Source: Pisolithus tinctorius (taxonomy: Eukaryota; Basidiomycota; Agaricomycetes; Boletales; Pisolithaceae). From it: DNA of 64,000 nucleotides. The stretch spans positions 1,262,302-1,326,301 of the forward strand of contig JANFAH010000018.1 in assembly GCA_024663395.1 (NCBI GenBank), written 5' to 3'. Numbering within the stretch: the stretch's first letter is position 1; every line of letters begins with the position of its first letter. Position numbers and translations under genes: made by a program. Of this stretch, positions 12,116 through 22,599 are shown piece after piece. The notes under the pieces are model-generated. The model saw only the letters and a program-made list of their open reading frames with translations, did no database searches and had not been told where the DNA came from.

Positions 12116-12264
12116 GGCGGTGGAATGTTGGTTCTTTGCCGATCCCAAACACGTAATGCCGCGCCAAACCCAAAGAAAATTTTCAGGGTCCGCCCTGGCT
12201 AACCGAGAATTGCAAGCGACGTCACGGGTTACCCTCCGACTTTTTACTTCGCCTCCAACCCAAC
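12116..12264. promoter_or_regulatory. Short divergent (bidirectional) promoter
   Basis: Only 149 bp separate the start codons of the protease gene (minus) and the BAH-PHD gene (plus). Both products begin with MAP followed by a Ser-rich leader. The segment is locally CpG-rich compared with its surroundings. This suggests coordinated expression. No specific factor site was identified. Confidence 0.55.
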
Positions 12265-13487
12265 ATGGCCCCTCCATCCAACAAGACCTTTCTTTCCCTT
12301 CCATCATCCTCCAAGCTAAGTGGTAGGTCTCGATTAGACACTAGCAGTCATTTAAGCTCATCCAGCCAGTGACGAACCTCACCGGTGCAGGTGAAGACAT
12401 CCTGGATGGAAGGGAGGAAGTTCCAGAACACATGACCCACACCTTCCAAAGGGGTGATAAGTAAGAAAAGACTGGCTGGGCATGTCGTTCGCTGATGGAA
12501 ACTTTAATTAGCATCTTTGTAAATGGCGACGATGGCAGCCTGTGGTATGCTGTGATCAAGGACATCAGAGTCCAACGGTTGAAGAGAAGTAATGTAAGAG
12601 ATTTCCAGTGCCATGTGGGTGTTCACCCTTCTGACATGCAATACAGAAGGCATGGGTTGAAGTGCAGTGGTACTACAGCAGGAGCGATATAGGAGACAAA
12701 AAGTGAGCTGGCTGTTGTCGAGTTCCTTGTATCTTTGACTCACTCACAAAAAGCATGAGAAAATACATTGGCAACAATGAGCTGGTTCTATCGGACCACA
12801 ATGACATCATTGAACCAGAGGCCATCGTGTGTAAGTCATCCCTGAATTTTGTATACAGCTTGGAAGCTCATGGAGAGCATAGCGCCAGCAGACATCACAT
12901 CTTTCAGTGCAGAAAGGTGTTTTGGTCCTCTGATAGGACCCAAGGATATGTATACACGGTGGACCATGAGCACACATGGTAAACAAGTCATCCAGGTATG
13001 GATGAATGGCATGACACCGATTTTTGAAAAACTCCTGACATAAACTACACCCCATCAGGGCCCCTTCCATGCTTGCTCTGTCTGTGAAAAACCATATAAC
13101 CCAGACAAAGCTGAACAACGGTATTGTCGAACCTGCAAAAATTGGTTCCACTGCAGTTGTTTACAGAAACTCGCAAAGGGAAGCACCAGACCCTTGGACA
13201 TCGCAAAGGAAGTCCTAAATGGGACAGGTCTCTCACTGCAGGATATTCAGGTGTGTGTCCTGTGCATTCCGATATGCAGGGGAAATGAGGGTGGTGTGGT
13301 GGGAAATGGTGAGGTTATGATGAGTATGTGGGAGGAGGTCAGAGCAGCACAGAACAGGCAGAGACAGGAGGTTGAAACTGTTCTACAAAATCATATGACC
13401 AGTGACCTGATCCAACAGGCACAGAAGTCATATGTGTATTATCGATGCTCCCTCTGTTTTGCAGAAGGCAGAGAGTGTTACATATGA
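12265..13487 (+). CDS. BAH domain-PHD finger chromatin protein
   Basis: Seven exons join in frame with GT-AG introns: 12265-12322, 12370-12460, 12512-12593, 12647-12702, 12754-12830, 12859-12995 and 13059-13487, giving 309 residues. Residues ~48-115 read as a BAH domain: DNIFVNGDDGSLWYAVIKDI, then VEVQWYYSRSDIGDK, then NNELVLSDHNDIIEPEAIV. Residues ~170-245 form a C4HC3 PHD-type zinc finger: CSVC, YCRTC, WFHCSC and a final CVLC pair. BAH and PHD modules read histone tails and nucleosomes, so a nuclear chromatin-reader role is likely. A last CSLC pair lies near the C-terminus. The frame could be extended by an extra coiled-coil exon near 13540-13740, but no clean junction was found. The consistent phase over all six junctions makes this one of the best gene models here. 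Confidence 0.85.
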
Positions 13488-13830
13488 TGTAGGCTCTTTC
13501 TTGGCTGTAGAACCCTGACCCGAACAAATGCCAGCCATTGAACAGAAAGAAAGGAATTGGAAGAGGCCAGGGTGATGATCAGGAGGCTAAATGCTGCATT
13601 GGTAGCGTCAGATGCTGTGGTAGAACTGAATAAAGAGCAGCAGGGTGATCATGCACTAGTATGTGATATTTCAAAGATTTTCCAGACCATCAGCACCATC
13701 GCACCTGGCCCCTCTACATGGATTATGACATGGAAAACACATGTAGGCATAATAGGCAGAATGCATCATGGACAAAAGCAGCAAACTGGATCCACATGAT
13801 TTAGATGGCCTTAATTACATCAGTAAATGT
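13488..13830 (+). other. Gap with possible coiled-coil exon
   Basis: After the BAH-PHD stop, the stretch 13539-13740 stays open and reads as a helical segment (ERKELEEARVMIRRLNAALV). It follows an AG acceptor and could be an alternative or ancestral last exon of the BAH-PHD gene. Not supported enough to call as CDS. Confidence 0.35.
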
Positions 13831-13836
13831 GGGTGA

Positions 13837-15630
13837 GACATGCTGAACAACAAGGAACATGGTCTAGCAAAATATAGAAAGGGGGGAGGGGTCAGGTGGT
13901 CATACTCAAATTTATCATATACCATCAGAGAAAGCATTTGTCAGGTTGCTACATCGTGGATAGCCTTGCTGACACTGGTAAATGTGGTTAAGACATGGCG
14001 GACAATGGCGAACATCGCCTAGCAAAATATAGACTGGGGGAGGTCAGGTGGTCATGCACAAACTTATCATATACCATTGACACAAGTGCTCATCAGGTTC
14101 CTACCACTGTGGATAGTCTTGAGAACATTGGTAAAGGGGTTTAAGAGATGGGGAACAGTGGAGAATGTGGTCTAGCAAAAAAAAGAGTGGGGGAAGTCAG
14201 GTGGACATACTCAAATTTATCATGTACCATCGGACCCAGTGTTCGTCTGGTTTCTACCACTGTAGATAGTCTTACCTACATTGGTAAAGGTGGTTAAGAC
14301 ATGACGAACAATGGCGAACATCACCTAGCAAAATATAGAAAGGGGGGAGGGGTCAGGTGGTCATACTCAAATTTATCATATACCATCAGAGAAAGCATTT
14401 GTCAGGTTGCTACATCGTGGATAGCCTTGCTGACACTGGTAAATGTGGTTAAGACATGGCAGACAATGGAGAACATCGCCTAGCAAAATATAGACTGGGG
14501 GAGGTCAGGTGGTCATGCGCAAACTTATCATATACCGTCAGAGTCAGTGTTCGTCGGATTTCTACCACTTTGGATGGTCTTACTGACATTGATAAAGGTG
14601 GTCAAGACATGACGAACAATGACGAACATGGTCTAACAAAATATAAACAGGGGGGGGTCAGGTGGTCATGCACAAACTTATCATATACCATTGACACAAG
14701 CGTTCGTCAGGTTCCTACCACTGTAGATAGTCTTGGGAACATTGGTAAAGTGGTTTAAGAGATGGGGAACCGTGGAGAATGTGGTCTAGCAAAAAAAAAG
14801 ACTGGGGGAAGTCGGGTGGACATGCTCAAATTTATCATGTACCATCAGACCCAGTGTTCGTCAGGTTTCTACCACTGTAGATAGTCTTACCTACATTGGT
14901 AAAGGTGGTTAAGACATGACGAACAATGGCGAACATCACCTAGCAAAATATAGAAAGGGGGGAGGGTTCAGGTGGTCATACTCAAATTTATCATGTACCA
15001 TCAGAGAAAGCATTTTTCAGGTTGCTACATCTTGGATAGCCTTTCTGACACTGGTAAATGTGGTTAAGACATGGCAGACAATGGAGAACATCGCTTAGCA
15101 AAATATAGACTGGGGGAGGTCAGGTGGTCATGTGCAAACTTATCATATACTGTCAGAGTCAGTGTTCGTCGGATTTCTACCACTGTGGATGGTCTTACTG
15201 ACATCGGTAAAGGTGGTCAAGACATGACGAACAATGGCTACCATCGCCTAGCAAAATATAGACAGGGGGAGGTCAGGTCGACATACCGAAACTTATCATA
15301 TACCACTAAATACTGTGTTCTCCAGGATTTCCCCATATTGAAATCACCCTGTAACATTGGTAAGTGAGGTTAAGATGTGCAGAACAACGAAGAACAAATA
15401 TATGGAGAGGAGGAAGTCGGGTGGTCATACTGAAACTTATCATATACCACCAGAACCTGTGTTCGCCATGCTTCCACCACCTTAGGCAGTCTTACTAACA
15501 TCGGTAAAGGTTGTGGTGACATGCCGAACAATGACGAACATGGTCTAGCGAAATGTAGACTGGGGGAAGTCGGGTGGCCATACTGAAAGGTGTTTTCAAG
15601 GCTTCTACCACCTTATTCTGTCTGAATGAT
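13837..15630. repeat. Satellite array, ~153-155 bp monomer, ~12 copies, four-monomer higher-order period
   Basis: Monomers begin with GACATG or GAGATG at 13837, 13992, 14145, 14298, 14453, 14606, 14759, 14913, 15068, 15221, 15374 and 15518. Spacing is 153-155 bp except for the last full spacing of 144 bp. Monomer types recur every 614-615 bp: 14145 with 14759, 14298 with 14913, 14453 with 15068, and 14606 with 15221. The 13992 monomer looks like a hybrid, starting like the 14453 type and ending like the 14606 type. The two final monomers are more diverged, as at the edge of an array. Open frames inside are artefacts of the period. Confidence 0.93.
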
Positions 15631-16015
15631 GTCGTGGTAAACCCATGGTCCAGCAAAGTATCTACAGCGGGAAGTCAGGTGGTCATGCTGAAACCGATCG
15701 GTGTTCCATAGCCTTCAACACTTTGGATAGTCTGCCCGACCACTTTACAGGGGGAATCGATGGTAATGGTGCTGAACAGGTATACTACTGTATTTGGCAC
15801 GAGGGCTGACCCGCCCACCTTGTGATCAGTTTTATAAACTGGTCCATTACAGTATCTATCAGGACATGGAGTCTTCGTGCCTTGGACATGGTCAGTCTCA
15901 CTGTATGTATATGGTGCATGACATGCACTATTTGCCTTACATTCCACTTACATAAGCGATCAATGATGGAGTTACATTTACAAGATAGATTATGTAATTG
16001 ATCTTGACTACTACC

Positions 16016-16893
16016 ATGGCTACCCAGTACTACCCGTCTTCCCTCGGATTCATCCACAATCTCAAAGCCTTGTTGAAAAAAGATCGACATGTCAGGTTGG
16101 CTGAAGGAGGCTCCGAAGGGACCATCTGGCCATGCCAGGTCACCCATGCTGACGATAAAGTCGTCGTGGAGCTCCCCCATCACTACTATGAGCCTATTCA
16201 GGCTTTCACCTGGAGAGAAAAGGCGATCCGGCTGGTGCTTCGCTTCAAGAAGAAGGGGGAGGTGCAGGTGGAAGAGCCGCTGGTGGAGAATCTGACCATG
16301 ATCCTCGCATATATGAACAGGGTTTTCGTTCAAGTAGTTGTGGAGGCGAAGAAAGTCAAACGCACAGATCGCACACTCGATTGGCGCAGTCCGACATTTG
16401 ACAACTACTTATTGATAGAATATTTCGTGCGGCGCCATGAACCAGCCCAGGTGAGGAATTATAGACGCAACAACGACCACAACATCAACCGCGCCAGCAT
16501 TGCAGAGGTTGGTAAGTGTTTCGATTTCCTTGTAACCTTTTGCTGCCATTCACATACTTATACCACAGACTGGGTTCGCCATGAGCACACCCTGGGCGAG
16601 ATGTGGTATGGGAGCCGGACTCAGTTCGAAATGGATGAGAAGATGAAGACTGTGGATGTGGCAAGGAAACTGATCGACGTGATGGTGGACTTCTATGATC
16701 CAGTGGAGGATGAGGACCCTGACTGTAAGCACAGGGATACTTTCCTTCCCCATCTACTGAATTCTAACTCGAAACAGTCGATACACGTACAAAGAACATC
16801 TACAAGGCAGCGCTGCAGATAAAGGCAAGGGAAAGGCGCAGGGAGAGGGAGATGATAGCATTGGAGGAGGCATCGCAGTGGTGGGGTGCGTAG
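16016..16893 (+). CDS. Unrecognised three-exon protein with Arg/Lys-rich C-terminus
   Basis: Exons 16016-16511, 16569-16724 and 16778-16893 join in frame with GT-AG introns, giving 255 residues from ATG 16016 (MATQYYPSSLGFIHNLKALL). The middle is a mixed alpha/beta segment with no motif I recognise, and the end is strongly basic (KARERRREREMIALEEAS). A different frame stays open from about 16862 to a TAA at 17039-17041 and encodes another basic tail (SKGKGRDKGKRRAGG, then RLKDKHKHKSP). One inserted or lost base near 16880 would fuse the two, so the ancestral protein was probably about 50 residues longer. The same orientation as, and closeness to, the satellite and BAH-PHD gene suggest it belongs to the same gene block. 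Confidence 0.68.
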
Positions 16894-17622
16894 CAAGGGC
16901 AAGGGACGTGATAAGGGCAAGAGACGAGCGGGAGGGACTGTGAATGAGCGCAGAGCCTCTCAGAGGCTGAAAGATAAACATAAGCATAAGTCCCCCATGC
17001 CATCGCCCTCTGGATCTGACCGCTCTTCGATGGATGTCTAAGGCATTAAAGATATCATTTGTACATATATACATATCAATGTACTTGGTAGATGTCTCCA
17101 TCGATTGTACATCAGACACAGAAGTGGGATCATAGGTGTCAAATAATAATGGCCTTTATAGGCTGTTCTGCACATGTACATGTAATTGCTGCTGCCAGAA
17201 GTGCTGGGATTTCTCCCTGAGATTTTCCTGGAACTGGTGGTCTCCATTCATTAGACTAGAGATTTACAAGTGTTTCCATTCCCATTCAGCGAAGCTACTT
17301 GACCAATGAAAAATCATGTCGAGTCCCATCACACTACAATGAATACACTAGATCAGATGCTGGCACAACCCAAAGCAACAGCAACATGCATTGTACGCTA
17401 TTTGAAGTTTGGCAGTCATGGGGCCTGTCATGCAATCGACAAGGAGGTGGGATGTATGGTGTTTCACATTCCACTGGCACGTGCAACGACTCCAGAAGCT
17501 ACTATCACTATGCAGCTCTTGCCATTGAAATGGGCTGCACATGAGAGGAGAAGATGAGGTTAATCCACCACATGTCATTGATCAGTCTTCGGTTGACAGA
17601 AATATACGATACACGTGCTACC
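16894..17622. other. Intergenic, no gene seen
   Basis: The first ~150 bp hold the alternative basic tail described for the preceding gene. The rest has short frames only and no splice-consistent chain. Confidence 0.45.
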
Positions 17623-18863
17623 GATCAAACACTGGAAGCATTTCTCAGTTTCTTTGCTGAAAACATTTTAAAAAAAGATTGAAAAATGAGACTCTTTAAT
17701 TTGGGATGTTTTTGTGACAAATATTGTAAAAATATATTGGATTTGTATTGTCTATCATTCCTCACAAAATGCCACTGGAAAATTTTAAATATTTGCATAT
17801 AAAAAAATTATGGATGTTCAGCAGAATGATTTGAACACAATATGTGTGATACATTGTAAATAATTTTCCAATATATGTCACTTTTTTTAGAATTAACAAT
17901 CTGCTTTTTTGTGAGCAGGAAGTTAAAAAGTAGGCAGTATTTATTTAGTCTAAGTATTGTATTGCAATGATGAGTTGTGTGCTGAAGCTCATATGAAAAA
18001 CATTCTGCTTTTTTTATGCTCAAACATGTAATATACAGTGAAATATTTTTCAACAAAAAATCAAATCAGAAATAAAGTCTTTCCACATTAAATCATAGGT
18101 CAAAACATCAAAAATTATTTCTAGATGAAATATTGAGTATATTATTACACATTTTAAGAGCAATTGATACAGTATGGTATGCTGATGCAGATATGGCATG
18201 CTGTTGTAGCCATGCCTTGACCCCAGCCAGACTCAGCCTTGCACTCACTCAGTCCAGCCTCACCCTTGCCAAATCCCTACCCCCAGTTGGTCTAGCACAG
18301 TTAGCACTGCTTTGAAGTGCTGCTATGAAGTGTCATTTTGGTTGAGCCTGACCCAGCCTTGTCCCCAGTCTGCCCTTGTCTCTGTCCCAGTCTCTGGTTA
18401 TCTTTGTCATGACTTACTAATACCATTCTTACCAATCAGTTACCAATCTCTGTGAGACTGCATTACCAGTCTTCATACTATAGTTACCCCTAGTATGTAA
18501 ACCCATAGATACTTGGCCTGTATTCCCTCAGTCTGAAATCAAATAAGTCTCATCTGAAATCCTCTGCCTCAGCCTTGGACTTGGACTGTGACCCACACAG
18601 GGAACAGTGCTGTGTCATCAGTCACTAAGTCCAAACAGTACACCATCTGATCCCTGACCCCTTGACCTCATGCCTGTACCAGTCTCTGGTCCAGTCTTGA
18701 ACCTGGTAACCTCAGACTTGACATATGCTGGGAACCACACCCTCACTCATACAGGACATCCTGTGGTCCTCAATCATGGGGAACATGAACTCTAAAGTCA
18801 CTGGTATGTTGATGACCCTCCTGCAGGAAAAAAAAAAGTTTGGCATTTATTGAAAGCCTCATG

Positions 18864-19375
18864 GTTGGAATTGACCTTGGTACAACAAGTTCATCATTTC
18901 CATCATAGAGGGCAAGCAGGCATGTGTGACTGAGAACTCCAAAGGTGCCTGGACAACCCCATCAGTAGTGGCCTTCACAAAACATGGGGAGCATCTCATT
19001 GGCCTGCCTGCCAAGTGTCAAGCAGTGGTTAATCCATCAACACTGTCTTCACATTTAAGGGCTTGATTGGCTGCAAGTTCAAGGGTGTGGATGTCCAGGA
19101 GGACTTGAAGCACTGGTTAGTACATGCAACAACTGTCAAACAGGACAGCATCTTATATTGTCTACAGAACATTCAAAATTGCTGAGAAGTCAGATGCTTG
19201 ACCAGCTGTTGAGGTTGACATTGGTAGCAAGAGCCAACAATTCATATGTCATGGCAAATGTTTTGATCAGTAAGACAACTCATGTTCTCTCCAGAGTGCT
19301 GAGGAACTGTCATCCATGGTACTTACAAAGATGCATGAGACTGCTGAGCAGTTCCTTGACAAGAAAGTCAAGTAA
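18864..19375 (+). pseudogene. Mitochondrial-type HSP70 fragment (nucleotide-binding domain), decayed
   Basis: Broken reading frames spell the start of an HSP70 ATPase domain: [10 protein letters not shown], then [66 protein letters not shown] and finally EELSSMVLTKMHETAEQFL. The order matches mitochondrial HSP70 (Ssc1 type), including the GLPAK segment and apparent leftover introns. Frameshifts and stops, absence of the remaining two thirds and total lack of CpG show it is dead. Arg codons have become Cys/His or Gly-like (for example RLIGRKFK to GLIGCKFK), as expected from C-to-T changes at CpG. The parent gene must lie elsewhere. Confidence 0.82.
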
Positions 19376-20424
19376 GTTTCATGCATATCATTTAGGAGTT
19401 CCCCAGTGTTGACAGCTATGATTAGCCATGCAGTCATCCATTACACAAACAATTAATAAAACAGGTGTACTATAATCAGAAAGAAACCAAGAAAAAAGCT
19501 CCTGAAAGGCTGGTTTCAGACAAATCATGATTGACACATGCCAATGTGACCTTGCATTGTCACATACCACTCATGATTTGTACCACATCAACATTGATCC
19601 CTGGAACACATGGTTGATTACATATCAGAAGGAACCAAGGTGAGTGACTTTCATACTGTAGTTGCCTACCACTGATGGTGTTGTCTATTGTGCTTTATTA
19701 TGTCCTCAGAATGGCTCAATAGCTAGTGATGTGCAACCACTGACATCCAATCCACTGATGGGGCATGTGGATTCCCTGAGGCTACTAGTATGTACATATT
19801 CCTTTTTGTTGCACTATTCAAAGTTTCCATATTCATCTAAGAGCACCCAACTGACAGCTGTTGACCTCCATTGAGTAACATACAAGGGGGCAGCACACAA
19901 GCTGAACCCAATGCCTTCACTCCACTTCTGCCTCTCTGCTTTGTCAAACTTCCTCTGCACTTTGGTTCTAGCCCTCTGGGAGTGTCAGAGTTTGTCAGAG
20001 TGAGTGGTCCTGACTGTTAGGTTTTGACCTCAAGGCACTTAAATTGGTACAAAGCTGTATTTAAAGAAGAGCTGTAGGGGAGGCATGTGCACTTGGTATA
20101 GGGAGGCTCAGACCATGGATGGGACAACCACTGGCAGGAGCAGCAGGATGAGGATGAGGGGGAGCCACAATTGTAATTACAAACACTGCAAAATTAGTTC
20201 CATTGCCACCCACAGGCCACTATATCCATGCACCCCCATTTCAAAATTGGCCACTTGTTATCATCTAAGTATCTGGCAACTCAGATGGTAGTATGATCAG
20301 CTTGGCTCAAAGTGGCAATGCACTTGAAAGCAATGGCAGTCACAAGATCTACAACTATACAGTAGTCCACTACTTAATACTACATTCTGTGTGCATTGAA
20401 TGACCTGTGTTCAAAGACTCCCTT

Positions 20425-20570
20425 GTGCCTCTCAAAGGGACTAATTCAATTGTTGTTCTTCATTGTGCATCTTAGTACACTGTAACTACATGCTCAATGC
20501 TATGGAATCAAAATGAAATATTGATCTCTTGAGCCTGATGAATCAATATATGTTGCCTCAACTCAATACA
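20425..20570 (+). repeat. CpG-stripped copy of the 148-codon repeat ORF
   Basis: This aligns with 54440-54590 of the right inverted-repeat arm (and the matching left-arm sequence). Shared blocks include GTGCCTCTCAAAGGGACT and AATATATGTTGCC/CGATATATGTTGCTT. Where the arm has CG this copy has TG or CA: CTCTCGAGCC reads CTCTTGAGCC and GAATCGATAT reads GAATCAATAT. It is an old relative of the same repeat family. Confidence 0.8.
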
Positions 20571-21389
20571 GGCATTCTTGGGGAACATGCTCTCTTTCAG
20601 TTATAATGCATGAAAATAAATTCAATACTACAATTACAATGGGGGTCAAGTACAGGCATCCATACACCAGGAAGCTTGAGCAAGGAGATCATGGGCAAGT
20701 AGGTTGAGAGGCAGGCAAAGCCTTAAAGCATTGGGAAGTCAGAGAATCATTATATTCACTGGTAGGTATTGTTCTTATTTAAATTTGTTACTATTTTTTC
20801 CAATTGAATATTCACTTACAGAGCCTCAGCAGGTGGACTGATGGATGGAGTTTGGTGCAGTGAAGGGCATGAGCAATGAATTTCTGTAACTTGATCTTCA
20901 AGCTGGACAAGGATGGGGCCATCCACAAAAAAGTCACAGGCTATATATTCCTGGATGCCATCAGGCCAGGTCAGTAAACTCTTTGTCTTCAATGATCATA
21001 CTGGACCATTAACTCCAATTATGTGGGTTGGGGGGGGGAGAATGGATGCATTGGGGTTTTTGCATTTGTTATGTCATGGAACATACATACATAGCTGAAT
21101 GTGCATACATCATGGACAGTGGGATGTGTCACTGTCACTTGTACAGTAGACTTTTTCATAATGCATATGTGTTGCACCAGCCTTTCTGAGATGCAAGATG
21201 AGATTCATTCAGCACCAAATGTGTAACAGTGTGACATGTGTGACATCTACAGTCTACCTATGGCCTCCAATAGTAGTCCAATGTAGTCTGCTTCACATTC
21301 TGCATTTCCTCCCAATACATCTCACCATGGAACTTATGAACATGTCTTATCAACTCCAAAGAGGTGTTTGCATGACTCTAACTGATGCA

Positions 21390-21690
21390 AGCTGCTTCAA
21401 TTTTTTCACACAACAGCACAATCTCTGCAGGTGATATTGAGGCTAATGTGGGCTGGACATCTTTGTCATCCAAATTGACTGATAATTTTACCACATTCAA
21501 CAGCCATCTGGTACCAGACTGTTGTAGTGTTGGCTGCATCATTTTTGAATTGATACATGTGCTCACCAATTTCAGTTTCTTCCTGTGGTGTAAGAATCTT
21601 GTCAATGGTCAGTGGTACACTGAAGATGTGCTTGTGCTCCTGTAGTGTTTTCATGGAGTCCTTAAGTTCTTCCTCAGTGGTTGTAAGTTG
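21390..21690 (-). pseudogene. Decayed coding remnant, family not recognised
   Basis: Minus-strand open pieces read as a plausible protein segment (LKDSMKTLQEHKHIFSVPL, then LTPQEETEIGEHMYQF) within the CpG-free region. Helical, acidic and uninterrupted for about 60 codons, then broken. I cannot assign a family. Confidence 0.3.
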
Positions 21691-22599
21691 TGGTGATGGA
21701 TGAGATGCAGGAATTTTAATTATAAGTTCAGTGGCTCAGCCCCATTCAGTGGACTTCCCCTCTGCCAACAGAGCACCTCATACTGCATAATATCAATCCA
21801 GATCCTATGCATTAGTATTTATGCAAAAATGTGACATTACCCTGCATTCCACTGTGGAATCACCCAAAAGGTCATGCAAAATGAGATTTATGCATCAGTA
21901 GCAAATGCATTATGAGAAGGTGTGCTGTATATTGATATTGCCATCAGTTATGAGTTTATCTGGTGAGAGTATATGCTGGAGCATGTTATAAAATAATTAC
22001 CAAAAATTCAATGTTCTATCACATGGGTTTCATTGACACTGTTTGGACACTTGGCCAGGGGACAAGTCTGCAGCTCTACTTCATCATGTGTGCCACCCAT
22101 CCTCCACATTATCAAAGATGGCTCATACCTCCTTCTCTGACCATACATACAGCAACCCATCGGGCAACAGTTATGTTATCCACAATCCTACATAGTCAAC
22201 CCCACTTTGCTGTGAGTTATTCTGCACCCTGCACTGCACCTTCCCTTGCTCAACCACCCCCCAATATGTCACATGATGTCACATGACATACCAGCCACAT
22301 CTTTTTGCAGTGTTGTTTGGTGTCTTCCAAGTCTGACATGCACATGTTTTGTACAATACAACCCTTGTTATCTTAGGCCCTGAGCCTACAGATGCCTGCT
22401 CCAAATGTCTGTCATCTCTGGCTAAGCTGCAACTTGTCTATTATTTTTGTATAATAAAAAGTTGTATGCACATATATTACTGGGTGCTGACTAAGCATGC
22501 AAAAATGCGTACAGGCAATGAGGCAAAAACACAGTAGTTGTAAGTCAGAAAGGAAAGCAACAGAAATAAAGGACATAAACTATACCCCGTTCGAAAGGT

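Larger units (their letters stand above)
17624..22507. other. CpG desert with decayed sequence
   Basis: Reading every line, no CG dinucleotide occurs from 17624 to 22160, one occurs at 22161, and the next is at 22508. TG and CA are abundant and the 17.65-18.15 kb part is very AT-rich. Both flanks have ordinary CpG. The pattern is that of complete loss of CpG by deamination of methylated cytosine or a CpG-targeted RIP-like process. It contains an HSP70 remnant and a CpG-stripped copy of repeat sequence, annotated separately. No intact gene was found. Confidence 0.9.

Noticed and set aside
13840..15367. Several 60-100 aa frames in the satellite
   Set aside because: They repeat with the 153-bp monomer and have no independent support.
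1..17041. KDZ transposon with TET/JBP gene
   Set aside because: Basidiomycete KDZ elements were considered because of the chromatin-type genes, but no KDZ transposase or TET/JBP (HxD...H, Fe/2OG) motifs were seen.
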